A stretch of DNA of 64,000 nt. Source: Marinomonas foliarum. GTDB taxonomy: Bacteria; Pseudomonadota; Gammaproteobacteria; Pseudomonadales; Marinomonadaceae. Below, in pieces: positions 46,451 through 57,728 of the stretch (its first letter is position 1; each line of letters begins with the position of its first letter). The stretch lies in assembly GCF_003337275.1 (NCBI RefSeq), contig NZ_QPJQ01000012.1, positions 35,314-99,313 on the forward strand, in the 5' to 3' direction. The notes beneath the pieces were generated by a model. The model was not told the origin of the DNA. It did no database searches and was given only the letters and a program-made list of their open reading frames with translations. Both the position numbers and the translations under genes were made by a program.

Positions 46451-47776
46451 TTAGTTTTGTTGCTTAATTGTCTCGCCCAGAGCATTGATTAGGCTGTCGA
46501 TTTCGGATTGCTCTGTTGTAAATGGCGGTGCTAATTGAATAGTATCAGCACCATAACGTACATAATATCCTTTGTCCCACATAGCCATAGCGATTTGGAA
46601 CGGACGTTTCGCTGGCTCGCCATCGATTGGCGCAATAGTAATACCTGCGGCAAATCCATAGTTACGAATGTCTGTGATCATAGGGCTGGCGTCTTTCAGC
46701 TGGTGGACGCTGTTTTCCCAGCTTGAACTCATGCTGTTAACACGTTCAATCAAACCTTGTTTCTTGATTTCATCAAGTGATGCTAGCGCCGCGGCACAAG
46801 CAATAGGATGAGCCGAATAGGTGTAACCATGAGGGATTTCCAGCATGTAGTCAGGGCCGCCGTTATCCATAAAGGTATCGTAGATCTCTTGTTTGAAGGC
46901 CACAGCGCCCATTGGTATAACGCCATTGGTTACTTGTTTTGCCATGGTAATCACGTCAGGCGTTACACCAAAGGCTTCAGCACCAGTTTTGGCACCCATA
47001 CGACCAAAAGCCGTAATGACTTCATCAAAAATTAACAAGATATTGTGCTGATCACAGATTTCGCGCAAACGTTGTAAATAGCCTTTCGGTGGCACAATCA
47101 CACCAGCAGAACCTGACATGGGTTCAACAATCACTGCGGCGATGTTAGACGCATCGTGCATCATGATTAGGTTTAGCAGGTCATCAGCGCGCTCTTTGCC
47201 TTGCTCTGCCATGCCCTTGGAAAACTCGCTGCCTGGAACTTGTGTATGAGGTAAGTGATAAGATTCTAAACCTTGGCCGTAAAGCGTACGGTTCGCCGGA
47301 ATGCCACCAACACTGAAGCCTGAAATCCCCGCACCATGATAACCTTTGGCACGACCGATGAATTTGGTCTTGGTGCCCATGCCTTTCTTACGCCAATAGG
47401 CGCGAGCTACTTTCAATGCCGTATCGACAGACTCAGAACCAGAGCCGGTAAAGAAAATACGGTTTAGGCCCTTAGGCATAAACTCGGTAATTTGCTCTGC
47501 TAACAAGAAAGACTTCTCGTGGCCGAATTGAAAAGCAGGGGAGTAATCGAGGGTTTTAACTTGTTGAGCCACTGCTTCATTAATCGCGGGGTTGCTATGT
47601 CCCAAACCACACGTCCACAAGCCAGACAGACCGTCAAAAATCTTTCTGCCATCACTGTCGGTGTAATAATTGCCCGCAGCAGAGGTGATAATGCGAGGAT
47701 CTTTTTTGAATTGACGATTGCCTGTGTAGGCCATCCAATGGGCATCAAGCTGGGCTTGGGTTAAGCGGTGACTCAT
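46451..47776 (-). CDS. Omega-amino acid:pyruvate transaminase
   Basis: 441 residues, class III PLP enzyme that moves an amino group from beta-alanine or similar to pyruvate. Blocks are GLWTCGLGHSNPAINEAV, FFTGSGSESVDTALKVARAYWR, LLIFDEVITAFGRMG with the PLP Asp, and the Lys in ITMAKQVTNGVIPMGAV that binds the cofactor. Its sequence is of the beta-alanine-pyruvate type (PA0132-like). It stands alone on the minus strand. Confidence 0.9.
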   Translation of the reverse strand: MSHRLTQAQLDAHWMAYTGNRQFKKDPRIITSAAGNYYTDSDGRKIFDGLSGLWTCGLGHSNPAINEAVAQQVKTLDYSPAFQFGHEKSFLLAEQITEFMPKGLNRIFFTGSGSESVDTALKVARAYWRKKGMGTKTKFIGRAKGYHGAGISGFSVGGIPANRTLYGQGLESYHLPHTQVPGSEFSKGMAEQGKERADDLLNLIMMHDASNIAAVIVEPMSGSAGVIVPPKGYLQRLREICDQHNILLIFDEVITAFGRMGAKTGAEAFGVTPDVITMAKQVTNGVIPMGAVAFKQEIYDTFMDNGGPDYMLEIPHGYTYSAHPIACAAALASLDEIKKQGLIERVNSMSSSWENSVHQLKDASPMITDIRNYGFAAGITIAPIDGEPAKRPFQIAMAMWDKGYYVRYGADTIQLAPPFTTEQSEIDSLINALGETIKQQN

Positions 47777-47919
47777 GGCATTTTCCCTCTAACAAATGAA
47801 ATCTTAATAGAGTAAGAATGCCGAGCCGGAAAGGTTTAATAAATGTGATGTTATTTAATTTTAGGTTAGTCTTTGCTTAACTAAAAATAGAAGCTTAATT
47901 GAATAACCAATACAGGTGT

Positions 47920-48555
47920 TTAAGTAGAGGTCTTTTCTTTAAATTCGCACAAATCTTCAATAATACAGGCATCGCATTTAGGTTTGCGGGCCACGCAGAT
48001 GTAGCGACCATGCAAAATCATCCAGTGGTGAGCGTCCAAAAGAAATTCCTTTGGCACAAATTTCAGTAGCTTCATTTCCACTTCTAAGACGTTCTTTCCC
48101 GGTGCTACCTTGGTGCGATTACCAAAACGAAAGATATGCGTATCCACCGCCATGGCCACTTGTCGAAAAGCGGTGTTTAGAACCACGTTGGCGGTTTTGC
48201 GGCCAACACCAGGAAGGGCTTCCAGTTCTTCACGCGTTTCTGGTACAGCACTGCTGTGCTTTTCGATCAGAATCTGGCAAGTTTTGATGGCGTTTTCGGC
48301 TTTGGCGTTAAATAAGCCAATGGTTTTGATATAGCTTTTTAAGCCATCTACGCCAAGGGCGAGCATGGTTTCTGGCGTGTTGGCCACAGGGAAAAGCTTG
48401 CGCGTGGCTTTGTTGACGCTAACATCAGTGGCTTGGGCGGAGAATAAAACCGCAATCAAAAGCTCAAAAGGCGAGTTGTATTCCAGCTCAGTTACGGGAT
48501 TTGGGTTTTCAGCTCGTAAGCGAGAAAAAATCTCGTAGCGCTTGTCTTTGTTCAC
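47920..48555 (-). CDS. nth: Endonuclease III
   Basis: 211 residues; DNA glycosylase/AP lyase for oxidised pyrimidines. The HhH motif LPGVGRKTANVVLN with the catalytic Lys, then VDTHIFRFGNR with the catalytic Asp. The C-terminal [4Fe-4S] loop C-x6-C-x2-C-x5-C is seen in CVARKPKCDACIIEDLC. Follows rnfE in the rnf operon order, though palindromic repeats are inserted between them. Confidence 0.95.
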   Translation of the reverse strand: MNKDKRYEIFSRLRAENPNPVTELEYNSPFELLIAVLFSAQATDVSVNKATRKLFPVANTPETMLALGVDGLKSYIKTIGLFNAKAENAIKTCQILIEKHSSAVPETREELEALPGVGRKTANVVLNTAFRQVAMAVDTHIFRFGNRTKVAPGKNVLEVEMKLLKFVPKEFLLDAHHWMILHGRYICVARKPKCDACIIEDLCEFKEKTST

Positions 48556-48581
48556 TTTTTATAACCTTTATTTAATTTAAT

Positions 48582-48776
48582 ACCCCCTCCCAACCTCCCC
48601 CTTGGCAGGGGGAGGGGCTTAGAGCTTTTTATTCCTTCCCCTTATCTTCAAGGGGAAGGCTAGGATGGGGTTGTTAATTTTTTAACCCCCTCCCAACCTC
48701 CCCCTTGGCAGGGGGAGGAGCTTAGAGCTTTTTATTCCTTCCCCTTATCTTCAAGGGGAAGGTTAGGATGGGGTTG
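48582..48776. repeat. Two copies of the palindromic intergenic repeat
   Basis: Two units of about 94 bp, at 48582-48675 and 48683-48776, nearly identical. Their ends are complementary: ACCCCCTCCCAACC against GGTTAGGATGGGGTT. They sit between rnfE and nth. Confidence 0.88.
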
Positions 48777-48797
48777 TCTTGATCTTGGTGTAAAGTG

Positions 48798-49565
48798 TTA
48801 ACTTACTTGCCCGGTCACGCGAACACGTTTCGATGCACTTGGGCCATCTTTGGCTTTTTGTGCGGCAATACGTTTTTTCTCGCGTTCGTCTAGGTAGTTT
48901 TTACCGGCAATCAGCAATCCTAGGCCAATAAATGCTCCAGGCGGTAATACGGCAAATAATACGTTTGGATAGTTATCAAAAACAACGATTTTCCAGTGAA
49001 TTGCCATGTCGCCGAATAGAAGCTGCATATCGGAAAACAGTGTACCTTGTCCAATTAGCTCACGCATTGCGCCCAAGGTGACAAGGATAAACATGAAGCC
49101 CAACCCCATCATGAAACCATCAAGCGCAGAAGGAAGCACAGGGTTGCGGCTGGCAAAGGCGTCAGCACGTCCAAGAATCGCACAGTTGGTCACGATAAGC
49201 GGGATAAAAATCCCCAGAATTTGATAAAGCTCGTAAGTATAAGCCTGCATGATTAATTCGATACAGGTGGTAAACGACGCGATAATCATCACAAAAGCTG
49301 GTAGGCGTACCGCATCCGCAACGTAGTTACGAATGATGGAAACCGCAATGTTGGAACCGACCAATACAACCATGGTCGCCAACCCAAGTCCTAAAGCGTT
49401 AACCACTGTACTGGTTACCGCCAACATAGGGCACAAGCCAAGCAATTGAACTAAGGCCGGGTTGTTTTTCCAAATGCCGTTATAAATGATTTCAGCGTAA
49501 TTCGCGCTTGGCTTGCTCGCTTCTTGAGTAGCCTCACTTTCGGCCGCTTCTGAGTTCGTTGTCAT
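48798..49565 (-). CDS. rnfE: Ion-translocating electron transport complex subunit RnfE
   Basis: 255 residues, six-helix integral subunit of Rnf (ferredoxin:NAD+ oxidoreductase coupled to ion pumping). [27 protein letters not shown] contains the Cys of the membrane iron site shared with Rnf[18 protein letters not shown] is also typical. The N- and C-termini are extended and charged. Last rnf gene. Confidence 0.95.
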   Translation of the reverse strand: MTTNSEAAESEATQEASKPSANYAEIIYNGIWKNNPALVQLLGLCPMLAVTSTVVNALGLGLATMVVLVGSNIAVSIIRNYVADAVRLPAFVMIIASFTTCIELIMQAYTYELYQILGIFIPLIVTNCAILGRADAFASRNPVLPSALDGFMMGLGFMFILVTLGAMRELIGQGTLFSDMQLLFGDMAIHWKIVVFDNYPNVLFAVLPPGAFIGLGLLIAGKNYLDEREKKRIAAQKAKDGPSASKRVRVTGQVS

Positions 49566-49574
49566 GGGGCTATC

Positions 49575-50192
49575 CTAATACGCTAACAGCGTATCTTTGT
49601 GTTGATCAAAATAAATTAGCGTGTTCTTTACAGCGCGAACGACGGCGCGAGGAGTGATGGTCGCACCGGTAAATTGGTCAAAATCGCCACCGTCTTTTTT
49701 CACACCCCAAGCCTTTAAACTCGGGTTTTCTAACGACTTGTTGGCAAAGCTTAAAATCCATTTGGACTTTTTAAGGTCAACCTTGTCGCCAAGCCCTGGT
49801 GTTTCTTTATGACTAATTACACGGCTACCTGTGACGACACCGTTTTTATCAATGGCAACGAGCATATCTAAATTGCCATTATAGCCGCGTGGTGCAATGG
49901 TTTCGAAGATGATGCCAGAGACTTCGCCATTTTTACGAGCGATGTGAATTTTTATGCCTTCTTCGCTGCCAAGTAATGGATCAGCAGGTAGTGTCGCTGT
50001 GTCTTTGGTTAAATCATTGTCGTATAAATCAGCTGGCAAGATTTCATTGAAAGCTGAAATTTGCGCATCCAAAATATTGTTCTTGATGGTGTGATCTGTC
50101 AGCTGATGAGTAGTGGCGATAAGGCCAGCAGTCAGCACAGCGAAAATAGCCAAACCTAAACTATTGCGACGAATAGAGGCGAACAATTCCAT
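49575..50192 (-). CDS. rnfG: Ion-translocating electron transport complex subunit RnfG
   Basis: 205 residues, one membrane anchor plus a periplasmic FMN-binding domain. FMN is attached to the Thr in FTGATITPRAVV. Overlaps rnfD by 1 bp. Confidence 0.95.
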   Translation of the reverse strand: MELFASIRRNSLGLAIFAVLTAGLIATTHQLTDHTIKNNILDAQISAFNEILPADLYDNDLTKDTATLPADPLLGSEEGIKIHIARKNGEVSGIIFETIAPRGYNGNLDMLVAIDKNGVVTGSRVISHKETPGLGDKVDLKKSKWILSFANKSLENPSLKAWGVKKDGGDFDQFTGATITPRAVVRAVKNTLIYFDQHKDTLLAY

Positions 50193-51250
50193 TAGTTATC
50201 CTCCCCAACTTTTAAGCCGGTTTTGGCTTTTTTATGCCCATATGTTCTTGGTTGCGTGTAGTAATCAATTAATGGTGCTGAGAAATTCATTAGCAAGACG
50301 CCAAATGCAACGCCGTCAGGGTAACCACCCCAAGAGCGAATAATGTAAATCAAGATGCCAATGCCAGCGCCATAAATCAGCCTGCCGCGATTACTGGTAC
50401 AAGACGACACAGGGTCAGTAGCAATAAAGAAGGCACCGAACATGGCTGCGCCAGTGGTTAGCTGAAAGAAAGGCGTTGCCGTATTGCTTGGGTCAAACAG
50501 ATGGAATACGCCAGCCATTACCAGTAAAGCACCCAATAGTGCCGCTGGCGTGTGCCAAGTGATAATGCGTAACCATATCAGCCCAAGGCCACCGACAAGA
50601 TACGCTGCGTTTACCCAAAGCCAGCTGTTTAAGCTGGGCCCTTGAAGAGCAGCAATGCTGCTAAAAGCGGCTTGCGAATCTAATAGGTCTTTGTGTTTGA
50701 AGCCATCTAAAGGCGTCGCCATGGTGTAGCTATCTATCACGGGTAAGTGATGGAAAATAGCTTGTAAGCTTTGCATGAAAGACAGTGTTTCACCAGCCGG
50801 GATCATGCTTTGCACGCCAAGCCATTGGCTCATAGGAACAGGAAAAGACACCAATACAATGGCATAACCGACCATGGCCGGGTTGAATGGGTTGTTGCCC
50901 AAGCCGCCATAAAGTTGCTTGGCAAAGATAATCGCAAACGCCACCGCTGTCACCGTGACCCACCAAGGCACAACGGGAGGCAAGGCAACGCCTAACAGCA
51001 CTGCGGTTAATAGGGCGCTGTAATCTTTCAAGAAGAAACCGACAGCACGACGACGAACCGCCAAAATAGCTGCTTCACTTAATAATGCAGTGATGCAGGC
51101 GATCATTAGGTTAATTAGCGTGCCCCAGCCAAATAACCAAGTCTGCACGACTATGCCAGGAATGGTCGCTAAAATGACCATCTGCATCACCCAAGAGGTG
51201 CGACGTCCTGCACGTTGTGTGTGGGGGGAGGTGATCCTCAATAATGCCAT
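50192..51250 (-). CDS. rnfD: Ion-translocating electron transport complex subunit RnfD
   Basis: 352 residues with about nine membrane helices. Motifs: GGLGNNPFNPAMVGYAIVLVSFP and FFIATDPVSSCTSNRGR, which holds the Thr for covalent FMN. rnfC ends directly before it. Confidence 0.95.
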   Translation of the reverse strand: MALLRITSPHTQRAGRRTSWVMQMVILATIPGIVVQTWLFGWGTLINLMIACITALLSEAAILAVRRRAVGFFLKDYSALLTAVLLGVALPPVVPWWVTVTAVAFAIIFAKQLYGGLGNNPFNPAMVGYAIVLVSFPVPMSQWLGVQSMIPAGETLSFMQSLQAIFHHLPVIDSYTMATPLDGFKHKDLLDSQAAFSSIAALQGPSLNSWLWVNAAYLVGGLGLIWLRIITWHTPAALLGALLVMAGVFHLFDPSNTATPFFQLTTGAAMFGAFFIATDPVSSCTSNRGRLIYGAGIGILIYIIRSWGGYPDGVAFGVLLMNFSAPLIDYYTQPRTYGHKKAKTGLKVGEDN

Positions 51251-54208
51251 TTAACGATTCTCTTGCATGTTAGTTTGCGAATGAATAAGTTTTTCTAACA
51301 AAGTTTCGGCGCTCTGCAGACGTTGTTCAGTGGCTACAATTTCTTGTTTAATGTTGTCCGCTTCTTCTGGTGAGCTTTCTAAACGCTTATTCAATTTGTT
51401 GATTTGAGCTTTAGCTAAAGCTACGGCGATTTTTTCTTTTTTAATCTGCGTCGCTAGATCCATTTCAGGCTCGACTTTGGCTTCACTGTTAGCTGCTGTT
51501 TTCTCTACAGGCGTAGAAACGGAAGTAGCTGATGTGCTTTCTTCTGCTTCAAGCGCGGCGAGCTTTTGTTGTGCCTCAATGAGCTTTTTAGGCCACTCCG
51601 ATGCTTCTATCTCGCTTTCGTCTTTGCCTTGGTCTTTTAAAAGCTGAATGTTTTTCTCGGCTTTCTTAATGCCGGCCTTAGCAATAGCTAGGTCGATCTT
51701 GCGTTTTTTAGCGGCATCCGCATCGATGTTAGCGGTGGCAATTGGTGCACTTGTGACTGTTGCGACAGAGGGTGCTGTTGCCTCAGATGCCTGTTCCTTC
51801 TCAAGTCCGGCGAGTTTATCCTGTGCCTCTTTTAATTTGCTCGGCCATTCCGACGCATTGATTTCAGCCTCGTCCTTGCCTTGCTCTTTCAGGAGCTGAA
51901 TGTTTTTCTCGGCCTTTTTAATGCCAGCCTTGGCAATGGCTAGATCTATTTTGCGCTTCTTAGCTGCGTCGGCATCGACGTTGGTTTCAGGTTCTGCTTT
52001 TACTGGAGCCGCTTTGGGTGCTGCAGCTTCTGGGTTAGCTAAGGTTTTTTCCAGTTCATCTGCTCGCTGCTGGGCTTCTTGTAATTGCTGACGAATCGCT
52101 TCGATTTCAGGCGCGTTTATTTCTTCTGCCTTTTTCAAGGCTTTTTCGACTTTCTTCACCGCCGCTTTGGCAATGGCGGCATCGATTTTTAGCTTTTTCA
52201 ATTCATCACTAATTGCGGCTTTTGGTTCGGCTGCGGCGGTGTTTGTGCTTGCCTGAGTGCTTTCACTTAGCTTGCTTACTGTGTCTTGTGCGGCTTTTAG
52301 ATCGGTTTCAAAAGCGCTGACCTTGTCTTTCAGCTCTTGATCGTCTGGTGTCTCAACAAGTTGCTTTTGTAGTTTCTTCAGTTTCACGCCAATCAAGGCT
52401 ACGTCAACTTTGGCTTTTTTCAGCTCGTCGCTCACAGGCGCAGGGCTTGCTTTGGCGGTATTTGTCGCTGGAGCGTCAGGCGCTGCGCTTGTCATTTGCG
52501 CAAGCTGTTCTTCCAGTGATGCAATGGCTTTTTCTTGATCAGTGACTTGCAGTTGCAAGTTGTTGATCTCTTCCACGTGTTCGTTTTCTTGCGCTTCAAG
52601 CAGTTGTTTCTGTAGCTTCTTCAGTTTGGATTTGCCAATGGCGATATCGACTTTGAGCTTTTTCGATTCGTCAGTTGTTGCAGGCGCAGCGGCGGCTGTT
52701 GGAGCGGCTTTTTCTGGTGCTGCTTTCTTTTTGTCTGTGGCTTTGTTGGATGACGCTTTTTGGCGAGCTAGGCGTTTGGCCTCTTTCTCTGCTGCTTCTG
52801 CGTCTTGGCGAGCTTTACGGGCTTCAAAGCGTTGCTTCGCCAAGTCTGATTTGACATTGGCTTCACGAGCTTCACGGATGCTGCTTTTGGAATGACGGTA
52901 ATATTGCACTAGCGGAATGCTGCTTGGGCAAACATAAGAGCAAGCGCCACATTCAATACAATCGAATAGGTTATGGTGTTCGGCTTTTTCGAATTCTTGG
53001 CTTTTACTGAACCACAATAACTGCTGAGGCAATAAGCTGGCAGGACAGGCTTGTTCGCACATACCGCAACGGATGCAAGCTTGTTCTGGTGCCGGCGCCG
53101 GCAGTTCTTTTTTGCTGGCGGCTAAAATACAGTTACTGGTTTTCACAATCGGCACAGCGGCTGAATCTAAGGTGTAGCCCATCATTGGACCGCCCATGAT
53201 CAAGCGGCTGAGTTTTTTCGGCTCAAAATCGGCGTATTCCAATAAATGCGCTACTGGCGTACCGAACAGTACTTCGACGTTTTGTGGAGCTTTCAGCGCA
53301 TCACCCGTTAAGGTGGTAAAACGTGAAATAAGTGGTTTGCCGAGCGTAATTGCATCGTGAACTGCCACACAGGTGCCGACGTTTTGACATAAAACGCCGA
53401 TGTCTGCCGGGTATTGTCCACTTGGGACTTCTTTGCCCGTTAATAGCTGGATTAATTGCTTTTCGCCGCCAGAAGGGTATTTAGTTGGCACAACCGCAAT
53501 TTGAATTTGGCTGTTGCGTTCACTCAAGATGGCTTTTAATGCCGCAATGGCGGTGGGCTTATTATCTTCAATACCAATGACAATGTTATCTGCCTCAACA
53601 AGGTGTTGAAGTATCTCGATGCCTAACACTAATTCTAAGGTTTTTTCACGAATCAACATGTCATCAGCGGTGATGTAAGGTTCACATTCTGCCGCGTTAA
53701 TAATGAAATGCGTCAGTGGATTCTTGTGGGCACCTTGAAGTTTTACCTGCGTTGGGAAGCCTGCGCCGCCCATGCCGATGATGCCCATTTCGGACAAGTA
53801 CGCCAATACATCGGTTTTGCTGATGTCTTGCCAATTGTCCAGTGGCTCAAGGGGGGTCCATGTCTCATTGCCATCTGGCGCGAGGATAATACAAAGATCG
53901 CTTAAGCCTGATGGATGAGCAATAAGGCGCTCTTCAATAGCGGCAATCGTGCCAGAAGTCGGCGCATGTAAAAAGCTGCTCAAAAAGCCATTGTTAATGG
54001 CGATGGTTTCGCCTTTTAATACCTTGTCACCCACTTTGACTAACGGGCGAGAGCTCTGGCCAATGTGTTGGCCAAGCGGCAAAATAAGCTCGTTAGGTAG
54101 GCTAGGTTTACCCAAAGGTAATTGCAGAGATTGCGTTTTGTTTTCTGGTGGATGAATACCGCCATGAAAAGAAAAAACCTGAGCTGTTTGTAGTTTTGCT
54201 GCTTGCAT
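51251..54208 (-). CDS. rnfC: Ion-translocating electron transport complex subunit RnfC, long repeat form
   Basis: 985 residues, longer than E. coli RsxC (740). The N-terminal 450 residues are normal: FHGGIHPPENK, the NADH/FMN region GMGGAGFPTQVKL and two ferredoxin motifs, CIRCGMCEQACP and CIECGACSYVCP. From about residue 520 the tail is an Ala/Lys/Glu helix rich region of about six repeats of the type KK.K(I/V)D(I/L)AIAK..(I/L)KK..K.(L/I). Units four and five are the most alike (both contain KKRKIDLAIAKAGIKKAEK). The copies differ at many synonymous sites. Confidence 0.93.
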   Translation of the reverse strand: MQAAKLQTAQVFSFHGGIHPPENKTQSLQLPLGKPSLPNELILPLGQHIGQSSRPLVKVGDKVLKGETIAINNGFLSSFLHAPTSGTIAAIEERLIAHPSGLSDLCIILAPDGNETWTPLEPLDNWQDISKTDVLAYLSEMGIIGMGGAGFPTQVKLQGAHKNPLTHFIINAAECEPYITADDMLIREKTLELVLGIEILQHLVEADNIVIGIEDNKPTAIAALKAILSERNSQIQIAVVPTKYPSGGEKQLIQLLTGKEVPSGQYPADIGVLCQNVGTCVAVHDAITLGKPLISRFTTLTGDALKAPQNVEVLFGTPVAHLLEYADFEPKKLSRLIMGGPMMGYTLDSAAVPIVKTSNCILAASKKELPAPAPEQACIRCGMCEQACPASLLPQQLLWFSKSQEFEKAEHHNLFDCIECGACSYVCPSSIPLVQYYRHSKSSIREAREANVKSDLAKQRFEARKARQDAEAAEKEAKRLARQKASSNKATDKKKAAPEKAAPTAAAAPATTDESKKLKVDIAIGKSKLKKLQKQLLEAQENEHVEEINNLQLQVTDQEKAIASLEEQLAQMTSAAPDAPATNTAKASPAPVSDELKKAKVDVALIGVKLKKLQKQLVETPDDQELKDKVSAFETDLKAAQDTVSKLSESTQASTNTAAAEPKAAISDELKKLKIDAAIAKAAVKKVEKALKKAEEINAPEIEAIRQQLQEAQQRADELEKTLANPEAAAPKAAPVKAEPETNVDADAAKKRKIDLAIAKAGIKKAEKNIQLLKEQGKDEAEINASEWPSKLKEAQDKLAGLEKEQASEATAPSVATVTSAPIATANIDADAAKKRKIDLAIAKAGIKKAEKNIQLLKDQGKDESEIEASEWPKKLIEAQQKLAALEAEESTSATSVSTPVEKTAANSEAKVEPEMDLATQIKKEKIAVALAKAQINKLNKRLESSPEEADNIKQEIVATEQRLQSAETLLEKLIHSQTNMQENR

Positions 54209-54804
54209 CAGTGCGTCACCTCCGCTTGGCGGTCGGTGGCAATAACGTTTAATGACGTTGCCGCGATACCTTGCGGCTTATCCCAAGACCAAGTTTTCGC
54301 TGTCACGCCTACTTCTACCATATCAATACAATCTACAGGGCAAGGCTCGACACAAAGGTCACAGCCTGTGCATTCATCCGCTATGACGGTGTGCATTTGT
54401 TTGGCCGCACCTAAAATCGCGTCCACAGGGCATGCTTGAATGCACTTAGTGCAGCCGATGCATTCGTCTTCACGAATTACCGCGACACGCTTCGCACTTT
54501 CGGTGCCGTGGTCGCCATCTAATGGAACAGCTTCCACATCTAATAAATCGGCTAAGGCTTGAATGGTGGCTTGACCGCCTGGAGGGCAATGGTTAATGGC
54601 TTCGCCGTTGGCAATGGCTTCAGCATAAGGGCGGCAGCCAGGATGACCACATTGGCCACACTGTGTTTGTGGTAGAAGAGCATCAATTTGATCAACGATT
54701 GGATCGCCTTCTACATGGAAACGCACATTGGCGTAACCCAAAATAGCGCCAAAAATAAGCGAAAGGAGTACTAAAATTCCGATGGCGAGTAAAACAGTCA
54801 ACAT
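54208..54804 (-). CDS. rnfB: Ion-translocating electron transport complex subunit RnfB
   Basis: 198 residues. N-terminal anchor, a [4Fe-4S] domain ([20 protein letters not shown]), then two ferredoxin motifs ([14 protein letters not shown] and [14 protein letters not shown]). Start codon of rnfC overlaps its stop (ATGA). Confidence 0.96.
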   Translation of the reverse strand: MLTVLLAIGILVLLSLIFGAILGYANVRFHVEGDPIVDQIDALLPQTQCGQCGHPGCRPYAEAIANGEAINHCPPGGQATIQALADLLDVEAVPLDGDHGTESAKRVAVIREDECIGCTKCIQACPVDAILGAAKQMHTVIADECTGCDLCVEPCPVDCIDMVEVGVTAKTWSWDKPQGIAATSLNVIATDRQAEVTH

Positions 54805-54813
54805 GGTCGGCTC

Positions 54814-55395
54814 CTAAATCTGTACAAGGGCGGTGAAGCCCATGAAAGCAAGAGCCATAAGACCAGCGGTAATCATGCCGATGGCAGAGCCTTTAAAGAC
54901 AGTCGGAACATCAGCAACGTTAATACGTTCACGCATGGCAGAGAACAAAATCAACACGAATGAGAAACCAACCGCGGCACCAAAACCATAAAGAATGGAT
55001 TCAACAAAGCCATTTTGTTTGCTGATGTTTTGTAATGCCACACCCAATACGGCGCAGTTAGTCGTGATAAGGGGTAAGAAAATTCCTAATACTCGATAAA
55101 GTAATGGACTGGTTTTATGAACCACCATTTCAGTGAACTGCACAACAACAGCGATCACTAAGATAAAAGAGATGGTTTGTAGGTATTCAAGACCAAATGG
55201 CTGAAGTATGTAGGTGTAAGTTAGATAACTGCACAGGCTCGACAAGGTTAAAACAAAGGTCGTCGCCATTGCCATGCCAATCGAGGTTTCTAGTTTCCCA
55301 GACACGCCCATGAAAGGGCATAGGCCCAAAAACTGAACCAGTACAAAGTTGTTAACTAGAATGGTACTGACCAGTATCAGGAGATATTCAGTCAT
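54814..55395 (-). CDS. rnfA: Ion-translocating electron transport complex subunit RnfA
   Basis: 193 residues, six helices, homologous to Rnf[27 protein letters not shown] carries the Cys of the membrane iron centre, [11 protein letters not shown] the second. First gene of rnfABCDGE. The 281 bp upstream are AT-rich and hold no gene; no promoter is called. Confidence 0.96.
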   Translation of the reverse strand: MTEYLLILVSTILVNNFVLVQFLGLCPFMGVSGKLETSIGMAMATTFVLTLSSLCSYLTYTYILQPFGLEYLQTISFILVIAVVVQFTEMVVHKTSPLLYRVLGIFLPLITTNCAVLGVALQNISKQNGFVESILYGFGAAVGFSFVLILFSAMRERINVADVPTVFKGSAIGMITAGLMALAFMGFTALVQI

Positions 55396-55676
55396 TTCAC
55401 GTCCAAAATATGTGGTGAATATAGTGTGATATCAGACACTTTTGGATAAAAGCATCTGTGAGCGTAACTATACCAATCTGCTTATAACTAACAAAGCTAA
55501 AAATCTCACATTTTTAGTCCGATTAAGTATATAGATAATAGGTTACGCTTATATAATTTCGATTTATGATTCTCTATTAATGCCAATGCCCACCTTATTA
55601 ATAATCTTTCTTATTTACTAAGGTGAGCACTGGTTTGTATCGCGTTTATTGGCTGTTTAGGCCGATGCCCTGCGGC

Positions 55677-57728
55677 TTACATCACGCGTTGACCAGGTTT
55701 TGCGCCAGCGTGAGGTTCTAGTAGGTAAATTTCTTCACCGCCAGGGCCTGCCGCCAATACCATGCCTTCTGACATACCAAACTTCATTTTGCGAGGTGCA
55801 AGGTTGGCCACCATGACAGTGTGTTTGCCTTCTAGGTCTTCTGGCTTATAAGCAGACTTGATACCAGAGAATACAGTGCGCGTTTCGCCACCAATGTCTA
55901 AGGTCAATTTTAGCAGCTTATTGGCTTTTTCGACGTGCTCGGCTTTCACGATCAAGGCGATGCGCAAGTCCACTTTCGCAAAGTCATCGAAATTGATTTC
56001 TGCTTCGATTGGCTCTTTGCTTAGTTCTGTTTCCGCTTGAGCCGGTTGCGCCGCTTCTTTTGCTGCGGCTTCAGCCGCTGCTTCAACTTTGCCTTCTTCG
56101 ATGATGGCATCGATTTGTGCTTGCTCAATACGACCCATTAGTGGCTTGAATTTGTTCACCGTGTTGCCAAACAACAACACGCTGCGGTTATCCCATGTTA
56201 GTTCTTTGCCTAAGAAAGCTTCTGCGTCAGCCACCATATTTGGCATGACGGGTTTCAAGTAAGTTGCCAGGATGCTGAATAAGTTCAAGGCGACCGTACA
56301 AACGTCCTGAACCTTCGGCAAAGTCGCTTCGTCTTTTGCCAACACCCAAGGAGCTTGCTCGGCTATGTATTCATTCGCTACGTCAGCAAGGCGCATGATT
56401 TCACGAATGGCTTTGCCGTATTCGCGGCCTTCAAAGTGCTCGGCAATGACATCGCCAGCGTCAACGAAGGATTGAATCATCTCCGCTTCGCTCACGTTAC
56501 TCGTCAATTGCCCATCGAACTTCTTATTGATGAAGCTCGCTGTACGACTCGCGATGTTAACCACTTTACCCACGACGTCTGAATTCACGCGCTGTAAGAA
56601 ATCGCTCAGACTGAGGTCGATATCGTCAACACGAGAGTTAAGTTTGGCAGCGTAGTAGTAACGCAAGTATTGCGGGTCCAAATGTTTCAAGTAAGTGCGA
56701 GCTTTAATAAAGGTGCCGCGTGACTTAGACATTTTTTCGCCGTCAACGGTGACATAACCGTGTGCATTGACTGCTGTTGGTGTGCGGTAGCCAGCACAAT
56801 CCAACATAGCAGGCCAGAACAAAGCATGGAAATTGATAATGTCTTTGCCGATGAAGTGGTAAAGCTCGGCGTCGGAATCTTTCGCCCAGTAATCATCAAA
56901 CTCCAAACCTTCGGTGCGATCACACAGGTTTTTGAAGCTCGCCATGTAACCAATTGGTGCGTCTAGCCAAACGTAAAAATATTTACCCGGTGCGTCTGGG
57001 ATTTCAAAACCAAAGTAAGGTGCATCACGGCTGATGTCCCATTCTTTCAAACCAGAATCTAACCATTCAGATAGCTTGTTTGCCACTTGGTCTTGCAAGG
57101 TGCCGCTACGTGTCCATTTCGCTAAGAAATCTTGGAAGTCTGGCAATTTAAAGAAATAGTGTTCTGAGTCTTTCTCAATCGGGGTCGCACCAGAATAAAC
57201 AGAGCGCGGATTGATCATTTCCATTGGCGTGTAAGTCGCAGAACAGACTTCACAGTTATCGCCGTATTGATCTTCTGCTTTACACTTAGGGCAAGTACCC
57301 TTGATGAAACGATCTGCAAGGAACATTTCTTTCTCTGGATCGTACGCTTGCACGATAGAGCGTACCGCGATTTTTCCATTGTCACGAAGGGCTTTGTAAA
57401 TGCTGTTTGAGAACTCACGGTTTTCGTCAGAATGCGTTGAGTGGTAATTATCGTAACCAATTAGGAAGTCGTTAAAGTCAGCCATGTGTTCTTGGCGAAC
57501 ACCGTCGATCAACTCTTCTGATGTAATACCTTGTTGCGCGGCTTTGATCATAATCGCCGTGCCATGTGCGTCATCCGCACACACTGCTGTACAAAGATGG
57601 CCGCGCATTTTTTGAAAACGCACCCAGATATCGGTTTGGATGTGTTCCAGCATATGCCCCAAATGGATAGAACCATTTGCATAAGGAAGGGCGCTGGTGA
57701 CTAAAATTTTGCGTTGCGTTTGTGCCAT
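55677..57728 (-). CDS. metG: Methionyl-tRNA synthetase
   Basis: About 683 residues, class I synthetase. N-terminal HIGH-type [19 protein letters not shown], zinc knuckles ([17 protein letters not shown]), KMSKS at [13 protein letters not shown], anticodon domain, then an Ala/Glu linker and the C-terminal tRNA-binding OB domain ([23 protein letters not shown]). The start MAQTQRK at 57728 matches other gammaproteobacteria; 57773 is possible but unlikely. Confidence 0.97.
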   Translation of the reverse strand: MAQTQRKILVTSALPYANGSIHLGHMLEHIQTDIWVRFQKMRGHLCTAVCADDAHGTAIMIKAAQQGITSEELIDGVRQEHMADFNDFLIGYDNYHSTHSDENREFSNSIYKALRDNGKIAVRSIVQAYDPEKEMFLADRFIKGTCPKCKAEDQYGDNCEVCSATYTPMEMINPRSVYSGATPIEKDSEHYFFKLPDFQDFLAKWTRSGTLQDQVANKLSEWLDSGLKEWDISRDAPYFGFEIPDAPGKYFYVWLDAPIGYMASFKNLCDRTEGLEFDDYWAKDSDAELYHFIGKDIINFHALFWPAMLDCAGYRTPTAVNAHGYVTVDGEKMSKSRGTFIKARTYLKHLDPQYLRYYYAAKLNSRVDDIDLSLSDFLQRVNSDVVGKVVNIASRTASFINKKFDGQLTSNVSEAEMIQSFVDAGDVIAEHFEGREYGKAIREIMRLADVANEYIAEQAPWVLAKDEATLPKVQDVCTVALNLFSILATYLKPVMPNMVADAEAFLGKELTWDNRSVLLFGNTVNKFKPLMGRIEQAQIDAIIEEGKVEAAAEAAAKEAAQPAQAETELSKEPIEAEINFDDFAKVDLRIALIVKAEHVEKANKLLKLTLDIGGETRTVFSGIKSAYKPEDLEGKHTVMVANLAPRKMKFGMSEGMVLAAGPGGEEIYLLEPHAGAKPGQRVM

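Noticed and set aside
51648..52091. Two similar plus-strand open frames starting MFFSAFLMPALA
   Set aside because: They are the antisense of two rnfC repeat units, so their likeness follows from the repeats.
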